DNA from: Pseudomonadota bacterium
Lineage (GTDB): Bacteria > Pseudomonadota > Alphaproteobacteria > UBA8366 > JADFVY01
NCBI GenBank assembly: GCA_030671915.1
Contig: DAOVHN010000227.1
Span: 1-5,035, forward strand
Reading direction: 5' to 3'
Length of the DNA stretch: 5,035 nucleotides
The translations under genes were made by a program, and so were the position numbers. Each line of letters starts with the position of its first letter. Position 1 is the stretch's first letter. The notes below the pieces were generated by a model. The model saw only the letters and a program-made list of their open reading frames with translations. It made no database searches and had not been told where the DNA came from. Positions 1 through 4,794 of the stretch are shown one piece after another.

Positions 1-202
1 GGTCCAGCCGCACGCGCTCCACCGTCTCCGAGGCGCGGAAGCGCTCGTTCAGTTTGGTGCCGTCGCGAATATCCTTCAGCTCGGCCTGCAGGTAGGCGCC
101 GCCCTTGCCGGGCTGGGTATGCGCGATCTTGACCGCGCGCCACAGTCGTCCCTGATGCTCGATAATATTGCCGGGGCGAATGGCATTGCCGTTGATCTTC
201 AT
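1..202 (-). CDS. efp: Elongation factor P, N-terminal part (cut by window edge)
   Basis: Reading the minus strand from the ATG at 202-200 gives 67 codons beginning [18 protein letters not shown], and the frame stays open to the window edge. This matches the N-terminal KOW-like domain of EF-P, the translation factor that relieves ribosome stalling at polyproline stretches. The loop [10 protein letters not shown] places Lys33 at the position of E. coli Lys34, the residue that is beta-lysylated by EpmA/EpmB in many bacteria; whether it is modified here cannot be seen. The family is about 185-190 residues, so roughly two thirds lies outside the window. The start is fixed by family alignment; no strong Shine-Dalgarno lies upstream. 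The gene is divergent from the cobalamin operon and is probably unrelated to it in function. A candidate promoter lies at 243-271. Confidence 0.93.
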   Translation of the reverse strand, partial: MKINGNAIRPGNIIEHQGRLWRAVKIAHTQPGKGGAYLQAELKDIRDGTKLNERFRASETVERVRLD

Positions 203-242
203 GGTCTGGGTCGCTTTTTCGTTTTTTCGGTAAGGCGGCGCG

Positions 243-271
243 GTTATAGCCGTTGCGGCGGCGTTAGGCAA
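243..271 (-). promoter_or_regulatory. Candidate sigma70-type promoter for efp
   Basis: On the minus strand, TTGCCT (271-266, 4 of 6 to TTGACA) is followed by a 17-base spacer and TATAAC (248-243, 5 of 6 to TATAAT). A start about 7 bases downstream would give a leader of roughly 35 bases before the efp ATG at 202. Spacing and position are both good. Assignment is by consensus only. Confidence 0.5.
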
Positions 272-301
272 CATCCGCCCGTGCCGAAGCAAGCAGGATG
301 A

Positions 302-329
302 ACCACAGAGGCACAGAGACACAGAGAGG
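302..329 (+). repeat. Solo CACAGAG tandem repeat, related to GxxExxY-flanking repeats
   Basis: Three copies of CACAGAG start at 304, 312 and 320, an 8-bp period, preceded by AAC. The layout (ACC, then repeated C-R-C-A-G-A-G cores) parallels the arms that flank the GxxExxY gene at 3508-3554 and 3958-4005, with A replacing G at several places. No second arm and no GxxExxY coding sequence is nearby, so it is either a solo copy or a remnant. From memory, such ACCACAGAGGCACAGAG strings often accompany GxxExxY genes in diverse bacteria; I could not check this. Confidence 0.6.
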
Positions 330-369
330 CTGGAGCTTCTCCTCTGAACCCTGCCGCTTTCGAGACCGC

Positions 370-480
370 AGGAAGGGGGATATGGGGATAAGGGGGATAT
401 GGAGATAAGATTTTCTTGCGGCCGAAGGCCGCGATTCTTCCTTATCCCCCTATCTCCCCCATACCCATATCCCCCTTCAT
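370..480. repeat. 111-bp imperfect palindrome (two 54-base arms, GAA loop)
   Basis: Arm 370-423 aligns without gaps to the reverse complement of 427-480, with about 40 of 54 positions paired. The loop is GAA (424-426), closed by a perfect six-pair stem GCGGCC/GGCCGC. The left arm contains two overlapping copies of GGGGGATATGGRGATAAG (375-392 and 392-409, one difference, 17-bp period), and the right arm carries diverged copies in reverse. No T run follows the stem on either strand, so it is not a classical intrinsic terminator. It resembles a REP- or MITE-like intergenic element, but I do not recognise a named family. Confidence 0.7.
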
Positions 481-487
481 ACGGCCC

Positions 488-610
488 TTATGACGGCACT
501 ACGATCGGTGGGACGCGCAGAAGCACCACCCGCGCCGTCCCCGCGCCAGCTTTCGTCGCCGCCGCAATATTGAACTGACCCGGCGGCGCGCTACTGCTAA
601 AAGCAGGCAT
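488..610 (-). CDS. Doubtful 40-aa ORF or gene-tail remnant
   Basis: On the minus strand an ATG at 610-608 opens a 40-codon frame ending in TAA at 490-488. The product starts MPAFSSSAPPGQFNIAAATK and ends in a hydrophobic run, RVVLLRVPPIVVPS. The frame remains open upstream into the antisense of cbiX, which is common in GC-rich DNA. I do not recognise the sequence and see no clear ribosome binding site. Its stop lies 8 bp from the 111-bp palindrome, so it could be the tail of a decayed gene or simply chance. Confidence 0.15.
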   Translation of the reverse strand: MPAFSSSAPPGQFNIAAATKAGAGTARVVLLRVPPIVVPS

Positions 611-621
611 TGAGGCATTAC

Positions 622-627
622 AGGGGG
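622..627 (+). promoter_or_regulatory. Ribosome binding site of cbiX
   Basis: AGGGGG lies 8 bases before the ATG at 636 and supports this start. Similar G-rich sites precede cobH (AAGGGGG, 1636-1642, 6 bases from GTG) and cobL (GGGGG, 2273-2277, 6 bases from ATG), so the operon's overlapping genes share one style of start site. Confidence 0.6.
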
Positions 628-635
628 CAAGCGCG

Positions 636-1652
636 ATGAGCGGCGATATCGGCATCATGGTCTGCGGCCATGGCAGCCGCGACGACAATGCGGTCACGGA
701 ATTCGCCTCCGTGGCGGCCGGCGTTCGCGACCGTCTGCCGCAATATCCGGTGGAAAGCGGGTTCCTGGAATTCGCCACGCCGGTGATCCGCGAGGGGCTG
801 GACAAGCTGCGCGACCGGGGGTGCACGCGCATTCTCGCCCTGCCCGGCATGCTGTTCGCCGCCGGCCACGCCAAGAACGATATCCCCTCCGTGCTCAACA
901 CCTGGGCGGCGCAGAATCCGGGCGTGCAGGTGGATTACGCGCGCGAGCTGGGCATCGACATCAAGATGATGCGCGCCGCCGGCGACCGCGTGGCCGAGGC
1001 GCTGAAATCGGCCGGCGACGATGTGCCGGTGCACGAGACCCTGCTGGCGGTGGTTGGGCGCGGCGCCTCGGATCCGGACGCCAATTCCAACGTCGCCAAG
1101 GTGACCCGCATGCTGTGGGAGGGCATGGGCTTCGGCTGGGCCGAGACCGTCTATTCCGGCGTCACTTTCCCGCTGGTTGAACCGGGGCTGGAGCATGCGG
1201 TGAAGCTGGGATTCCGGCGCATTATCGTCTTCCCCTATTTCCTGTTCACCGGCCGGCTGGTGAAGCGCATTTACGACCACACCGACATCGTCGCCGCGCG
1301 CCATCCGGACGTCGAGTTCATCAAGGCGCCTTACCTGAACGATCATCCGCTGGTGCTGGACTGTTTCGTCGACCGGGTGAACGAGATCCTCGACGGGCAG
1401 AACCTGATGAACTGCGCGCTGTGCAAATACCGCGAACAGGTGCTGGGCTTCGAGAGCGAGGTCGGCCTGCCCCAGGAAAGCCACCACCACCATGTGGAGG
1501 GCATCGGCACAGATGCGGCGCATTCCCACGGTCATGGCCACGATCATCGTCACGATCACGCCCACCATCATCACCCCTACCCCCACGCCGATCACCCGCT
1601 GGGCCCGGTGACGATGGAAAAGCTGAAAGAGAAAGAAGGGGGCGGCGAGTGA
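636..1652 (+). CDS. cbiX: Sirohydrochlorin cobaltochelatase, long CbiX with CxxC and His-rich tail
   Basis: This 338-aa protein is predicted to insert Co2+ into sirohydrochlorin in the cytoplasm, the early cobalt-insertion step of B12 synthesis. It has two tandem chelatase-like halves. The N-terminal half (about 1-125) carries GHGSRD with His12 and AAGHAKND with His78, the expected metal-binding pair of the family. The second half (from about 136) has GRGASDPDAN at 141-150, where Arg142 replaces the His, so it is probably non-catalytic. A MNCALCKYR motif (Cys260, Cys263) matches the CxxC region reported to hold a 4Fe-4S centre in long CbiX proteins. The tail contains 17 His between residues 283 and 320, in HHHH, HSHGHGHDH and HHHH clusters, and probably buffers or delivers metal. 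It is the first gene of the operon and its TGA overlaps the cobH GTG. Related CbiX/SirB proteins can be ferrochelatases, but the operon points to cobalt. Confidence 0.93.
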   Translation: MSGDIGIMVCGHGSRDDNAVTEFASVAAGVRDRLPQYPVESGFLEFATPVIREGLDKLRDRGCTRILALPGMLFAAGHAKNDIPSVLNTWAAQNPGVQVDYARELGIDIKMMRAAGDRVAEALKSAGDDVPVHETLLAVVGRGASDPDANSNVAKVTRMLWEGMGFGWAETVYSGVTFPLVEPGLEHAVKLGFRRIIVFPYFLFTGRLVKRIYDHTDIVAARHPDVEFIKAPYLNDHPLVLDCFVDRVNEILDGQNLMNCALCKYREQVLGFESEVGLPQESHHHHVEGIGTDAAHSHGHGHDHRHDHAHHHHPYPHADHPLGPVTMEKLKEKEGGGE

Positions 1653-2287
1653 CTCCCCGCCGCTACGAATACCTACGCGACCCGGCCGCGATCTATGCGG
1701 AATCATTCGCGGCGATCCGGCGCGAGACGGACCTTTCGCGCGTTCCCGAGGATCTGCGGCCGCTGGCGCTGCGCATCGTCCATGCCTGCGGCGACCCGGC
1801 TGTCGTGAAGCACCTGTCCTGGTCGCCGGGCGCGGGCCGGGCGGGGCGCGAGGCGCTGGAGCTGGGCGCGACGATCCTGTGCGACAGCCGCATGGTAGCG
1901 GCCGGGGTCATCCGCAAAAAACTGCCCGGCGCGAACAAGGTGATCTGCACGCTGGGCGACGGCGAGGTGCCGGATATCGCGAGGCGGCTGGCGACCACCC
2001 GCTCGGCCGCCGCGGTTGAGTTGTGGCGCGACGAGTTGGGCGGGGCCGTGGTCGCCATCGGCAACGCGCCGACCGCGCTGTTCCATCTGCTGGAGGGGCT
2101 GGCCGCCGGCTGGCCTAAACCGGCGCTGATCCTTGGTTTCCCCGTCGGCTTCGTCGGCGCGGCGGAATCGAAGGAGGCGCTGGTCCAGGACGCCGGCGGC
2201 ATCCCCTATGTCACCCTGCTGGGCCGCGCCGGCGGCAGCGCCATCGCCGCCGCGGCGGTGAACGCGCTGGCCGGGGGCAACGAATGA
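1649..2287 (+). CDS. cobH: Precorrin-8X methylmutase (CobH/CbiC family)
   Basis: The 212-aa product, the usual family length, starts at GTG 1649, which overlaps the cbiX stop as GTGA and has AAGGGGG six bases upstream. No ATG gives a sensible N-terminus, and the protein from GTG (VTPRRYEYLRDPAAIYAESF) looks complete. The enzyme moves the C11 methyl group to C12, converting precorrin-8X to hydrogenobyrinate (or the cobalt forms). His45 in RIVHACGD corresponds to the catalytic His near residue 43 of Pseudomonas denitrificans CobH. Other conserved stretches are CDSRMVAAG, GNAPTALF (138-145), GFPVGFVGAAESK (163-175) and a C-terminal GRAGGSAIAAAAVNAL. Its TGA overlaps the cobL ATG (ATGA), so translation is probably coupled. 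CbiC versus CobH depends on when cobalt is inserted and cannot be settled from sequence alone. Confidence 0.94.
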   Translation: MTPRRYEYLRDPAAIYAESFAAIRRETDLSRVPEDLRPLALRIVHACGDPAVVKHLSWSPGAGRAGREALELGATILCDSRMVAAGVIRKKLPGANKVICTLGDGEVPDIARRLATTRSAAAVELWRDELGGAVVAIGNAPTALFHLLEGLAAGWPKPALILGFPVGFVGAAESKEALVQDAGGIPYVTLLGRAGGSAIAAAAVNALAGGNE

Positions 2288-3483
2288 GCGGCTGGCTGAA
2301 CATTGTCGGCATCGGCGAGGACGGGCTGGACGGGCTGTCGCCCGCTGCCCGCGCGCTGGTGGATAGCGCGGAAGTGCTGGTCGGCGGCGCGCGGCATCTG
2401 GCCATGATCCCGGCCGATCACCCGGCCGAGCGCGTAGGCTGGGGCAAGCCGTTCGACGACTCCTTCGCCGCGATCGAGGCGCACGCGGGCAGGCGTGTCA
2501 CCGTGCTGACCACCGGCGATCCGATGTATTACGGGGCCGGCGCCGTTCTTTCACGCCGTATGAAGGACACCATCGCCGCCGTGATCCCGGCGCCCGGCGC
2601 CTTCTCGCTGGCGGCGGCCCGGATGCGCTGGCCACTGCAGGATGTCGCCTGCCTGACGGTGCATGGGCGGGCGGCGGAAGTGCTGTATCTGCATCTATAT
2701 CCCGGCGCGCGACTGCTGATCCTGGCGAATGACGGGGACACGCCGGCGCAAATTGCCGGGATGCTGACCGCGCGCGGCTATGGCGACAGCCGGGTGGTTG
2801 CCCTGGAACATATGGGTGGCCCGCACGAGGCCCGCTATGAGGCGCTGGCGAAGGATTGGGGCGACGGGCCGGTCGCCGACCTGAACACGCTCGCCGTCGA
2901 ATGCGTCGCCGCGCCGGATGCAAGGGTGTTTTCGCGTGTCGCGGGCCTGCCCGACGACGCCTTCGAACATGACGGCAAGATGACCAAGCGCGAGGTTCGC
3001 GCCGCAACGCTGGCCGCCCTTGCCCCCCTGCCCGGCCAATTGCTGTGGGACGTGGGCGCGGGTTGCGGCTCGGTCGCCATCGAATGGATGCGCGCCGGCG
3101 GCCGCGCCATCGGCATCGAAAACAACCCCGATCGCATGGCCATGGCGGCCCGCAACGCCGCCCTGCTGGGCGTGCCGGAACTGGCGCTGATAAGCGGCGA
3201 AGCCCCGGCGGCACTGGAAGGGCTGGACGCGCCCGACGCGGTTTTCGTCGGCGGCGGAATTGGGACGGATGGTCTGTTCGAGGCTTGCTGGAGCGCATTG
3301 AAGCCCGGCGGGAGGCTGGTGGCCAACACCGTGACGATCGAGGGCGAATCAACCTTGGCCAGGCTTCATCGCGAACATGGCGGAGACATGGTGCGTTTGG
3401 CCGTTTCGAGGTTGTCGCCGGTTGGCCGCCTGCAAGGCTGGAAGCCACTGATGACCGTCACGCAGTGGCAGGCGGTAAAGTAG
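2284..3483 (+). CDS. cobL: Precorrin-6Y C5,15-methyltransferase (decarboxylating), CbiE-CbiT fusion
   Basis: This 399-aa protein is close to the length of P. denitrificans CobL (413 aa). The N-terminal CbiE domain (about 1-200) belongs to the tetrapyrrole methylase family: it opens with GWLNIVGIGEDGLDGLSPAA and has TTGDPMYYGAG around residues 76-86. The C-terminal CbiT domain (about 230-399) begins at KMTKREVRA and has the Rossmann-type SAM-binding loop DVGAGCGS starting at Asp256, then GIENNPDR and VFVGGG. Together the domains methylate C5 and C15 and remove CO2 from the C12 acetate side chain, using S-adenosylmethionine. The ATG overlaps the cobH stop by 4 bp and is preceded by GGGGG at six bases. 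In anaerobic-type clusters CbiE and CbiT are often separate genes. Only 24 bp separate its TAG from the left inverted repeat of the GxxExxY cassette. Confidence 0.95.
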   Translation: MSGWLNIVGIGEDGLDGLSPAARALVDSAEVLVGGARHLAMIPADHPAERVGWGKPFDDSFAAIEAHAGRRVTVLTTGDPMYYGAGAVLSRRMKDTIAAVIPAPGAFSLAAARMRWPLQDVACLTVHGRAAEVLYLHLYPGARLLILANDGDTPAQIAGMLTARGYGDSRVVALEHMGGPHEARYEALAKDWGDGPVADLNTLAVECVAAPDARVFSRVAGLPDDAFEHDGKMTKREVRAATLAALAPLPGQLLWDVGAGCGSVAIEWMRAGGRAIGIENNPDRMAMAARNAALLGVPELALISGEAPAALEGLDAPDAVFVGGGIGTDGLFEACWSALKPGGRLVANTVTIEGESTLARLHREHGGDMVRLAVSRLSPVGRLQGWKPLMTVTQWQAVK

Positions 3484-3507
3484 CTGTTAGCCGAAAAGGA
3501 TAAGAAG

Positions 3508-3554
3508 ATTTTACCGCAGAGGGCGCAGAGGGCCGCGGAGGTACGCAGAGAAGA
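3508..3554 (+). repeat. Left inverted repeat of the GxxExxY cassette
   Basis: The arm starts ATTTTACCGCAGAGGG and consists of CGCAGAG-like units starting at 3515, 3524, 3534 and 3544 (the third is CGCGGAG). It pairs with 3958-4005. Its inner end, GCAGAGAAGA, supplies the only purine-rich stretch at a workable distance before the ATG at 3559, so the arm probably doubles as the ribosome binding site. The better GGAGGT (3537-3542) is 16 bases away, too far for normal use. Confidence 0.9.
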
Positions 3555-3558
3555 AAAG

Positions 3559-3942
3559 ATGACTGAAAATGAAATAGGCGAAGCACTCATTGGATGTGCA
3601 ATATCCGTCCATTCAGGACTGGGGCCTGGCCTTCTCGAAAGTGCCTACGAAGGTTGCCTGTGCCATGAACTAGGAAAAAGAGACATCCCATTCCGGCGTC
3701 AGGTAACGCTGCCTGTCCATTATGACGGCGTACAAATCGATAGTGGCTATCGCCTGGACATCCTTCTTGATGAAAAAACCGTCGTTGAAATCAAAGCGGT
3801 GGAGAAATTAAACAATCTGCATCGCGCCCAACTTTTGACATACCTGAAACTCGGGAATTTCAAGCTGGGATATCTGCTTAACTTCAATACGCTCCGGATG
3901 CGCGACGGCATCGTGCGACTGGTAAACGGCCTGAACGATTAG
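3559..3942 (+). CDS. GxxExxY protein, PD-(D/E)XK-like predicted nuclease of unknown role
   Basis: The 127-aa product is the typical size of the GxxExxY family (TIGR04256). The signature GLLESAY covers Gly24, Glu27 and Tyr30. It is followed by YRLDILLDEKTVVEIKAVE, where Asp67 and Glu77-x-Lys79 form a pattern like the PD-(D/E)XK nuclease core, and then LHRAQLLTYLKLG with His88 and Gln91. All expected motif residues are present, so the gene looks intact. No signal peptide or membrane segment is seen. Nuclease activity is inferred from the motif; no reaction is established for the family to my knowledge. The ATG lies 4 bases past the left inverted repeat, with AGAGAAG as a modest ribosome binding site. 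Its base and codon use is less GC-rich than the cob genes on either side, which fits acquisition by transfer. A part in corrin synthesis is unlikely. Confidence 0.9.
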   Translation: MTENEIGEALIGCAISVHSGLGPGLLESAYEGCLCHELGKRDIPFRRQVTLPVHYDGVQIDSGYRLDILLDEKTVVEIKAVEKLNNLHRAQLLTYLKLGNFKLGYLLNFNTLRMRDGIVRLVNGLND

Positions 3943-3957
3943 ATATGAATTTTAAAC

Positions 3958-4005
3958 TCTTCTCTGCGAACCTCCGCGGCCCTCTGCGGCCCTCTGCGGT
4001 AAAAT
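3958..4005 (-). repeat. Right inverted repeat of the GxxExxY cassette
   Basis: Read on the minus strand, this 48-bp arm matches the left arm (3508-3554) except for one extra C and one T for A. Its units CGCAGAGGGC, CGCAGAGGGC, CGCGGAGGTT and CGCAGAGAAG follow each other at an exact 10-bp period. The missing C in the left arm shortens the first spacing there to 9 bp. Confidence 0.9.
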
Positions 4006-4077
4006 ACTATCTATGGCCCCAGATCTGCTATTTGCGAGCCTGCGCCTCTTATCAAGAGAACAGAAAGCGGCGGGCTG

Positions 4078-4794
4078 ATGGCTGACGGCTATCTTGGGAC
4101 CCTCTACGGTGTTGGCGTCGGACCCGGCGATCCCGAGCTCATCACACTGAAAGCATATCGAATCCTGCAGTCCGTGCCGGTCATCGCCTGGCCGGCACCG
4201 CTGGAGGGCGAGAGCATGGCGCATCGGATCGCGGCGCCGCATTTGCCTGAGGGGCGAATTGAAATCCCGATACGCATGCCGATCAGCACAGATCGATTCC
4301 CGGTCGAGGGCGTCTATGACCAGGCGGCGGTGGATCTGGGCGAGCATCTTTCCGCCGGGCGTGACGTGGCCGTGCTCTGCGAGGGCGATCCCTTCGTCTA
4401 TGGCTCGTTCATGTATCTCTTCGGGCGGATGGCGGACCGTTTCCCGGTCCGGGTCATCCCCGGTATTTCGTCGCTGACCGCGGGTGCGGCGGCATTGGGC
4501 GCGCCGCTGGCGGCCCGGAACGACGTGCTGTCGGTGATCCCAGCGCCGCTGGCGGAGGAGGATCTGGAACGCCGGCTCGCCAATGCGGACGCCGCGGTCA
4601 TCATCAAGGTGGGCCGGCATATCGCCAAGCTGCGCCGCGTGCTCGACCGGCTTGGCCTCTCGGAATCCGCCCGCTACATCGAATATGCGACGATGGAGAA
4701 CCAGATCGTCCTGCCCTTCGCCGAGGCCGCACAAGGCAAGGCACCCTATTTCTCGCTGGTGCTGGTCCATCGGCGCGGCGAGGCCTGGCGATGA
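4078..4794 (+). CDS. cobI: Precorrin-2 C20-methyltransferase
   Basis: This 238-aa member of the tetrapyrrole (SAM) methylase family transfers a methyl group from S-adenosylmethionine to C20 of precorrin-2 (CobI) or cobalt-factor II (CbiL). It starts MADGYLGTLYGVGVGPGDPE, with the family's N-terminal glycine motif at residues 11-20. CEGDPFVYGS (Glu102-Gly103-Asp104-Pro105) and VIPGISS (126-132) follow, as do KVGRH and a C-terminal YFSLVLVHR strand. Length and motifs indicate an intact enzyme. Unlike the other cob genes here it is not coupled to its upstream neighbour: 594 bp including the GxxExxY cassette separate it from cobL. The 72 bp between the right repeat and its ATG hold a small CTCTT/AAGAG hairpin (4046-4058) and only a weak G-rich site (GGCGGG) before the start. 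Its TGA overlaps the next ATG (ATGA). Confidence 0.94.
   Translation: MADGYLGTLYGVGVGPGDPELITLKAYRILQSVPVIAWPAPLEGESMAHRIAAPHLPEGRIEIPIRMPISTDRFPVEGVYDQAAVDLGEHLSAGRDVAVLCEGDPFVYGSFMYLFGRMADRFPVRVIPGISSLTAGAAALGAPLAARNDVLSVIPAPLAEEDLERRLANADAAVIIKVGRHIAKLRRVLDRLGLSESARYIEYATMENQIVLPFAEAAQGKAPYFSLVLVHRRGEAWR

Larger units (their letters stand above)
203..635. other. Divergent intergenic region between efp and cbiX
   Basis: This 433-bp gap carries the candidate efp promoter (243-271), a CACAGAG repeat (302-329), a large imperfect palindrome (370-480), a doubtful 40-aa antisense ORF (488-610) and the cbiX ribosome binding site (622-627). I found no convincing cobalamin riboswitch: no B12-box-like GCCAGGAGACC or GCCACTG element is present in the expected arrangement. 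I also saw no strong promoter for the cob operon. TTGAAC (570-575) followed by TACTGC (592-597) at 16 bases is the best weak candidate and is not good enough to call. Confidence 0.7.
3508..4005 (+). mobile_element. GxxExxY cassette bounded by 47/48-bp inverted repeats
   Basis: This 498-bp unit consists of a left arm (3508-3554), a 127-codon GxxExxY gene starting 4 bases after it, and a right arm (3958-4005) starting 15 bases after the stop. The arms match as inverted repeats at all but one substitution and one single-base gap. It sits between cobL and cobI, where the other gene junctions in this operon overlap by 4 bp. The interior is visibly richer in A and T than the cob genes, with many AAA, GAA and ATA codons. 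These points suggest insertion of a foreign unit. No target-site duplication is evident (GATAAGAAG on the left, ACTATCTAT on the right) and no transposase is present, so mobility would need help in trans or another mechanism. Confidence 0.6.

Noticed and set aside
119..301. 60-codon + strand frame at the left edge
   Set aside because: It overlaps the efp start in antisense and runs through the efp promoter region; no ribosome binding site or recognisable product.
418..440. GCGGCC-GAA-GGCCGC hairpin as an intrinsic terminator
   Set aside because: The stem is strong but no T run follows on either strand, and it is the centre of a much longer palindrome.
302..480. CRISPR array
   Set aside because: The repeats are short and contiguous or palindromic, without unique spacers of regular length.
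500..590. Possible cobalamin riboswitch pieces (GGTGGGACGCGCAGAAGC and GCCGTCCCCGCGCCAG)
   Set aside because: They loosely recall riboswitch core strings, but the B12 box, the ACTGT-type element and the expected order and spacing are absent.
618..1706. Long open frame of 362 codons on the minus strand opposite cbiX
   Set aside because: It is antisense to a clearly recognised CbiX and its His/Val-rich, low-complexity product reflects the GC-rich and His-codon-rich opposite strand.
2498..3448. 316-codon minus-strand frame opposite cobL
   Set aside because: Very Arg/Pro/Ser-rich product antisense to both CobL domains, whose motifs are intact on the + strand.
3835..3876. Perfect TTGACA inside the GxxExxY gene as a promoter for cobI
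   Set aside because: At 16-18 bases downstream only ATTTCA, TTTCAA or TTCAAG is found, none a believable -10. TATCTG (3871) is too far away.
3498..4016. Target-site duplication around the GxxExxY cassette
   Set aside because: The bases just outside the arms (GATAAGAAG and ACTATCTAT) do not match as direct repeats, so no duplication is claimed.
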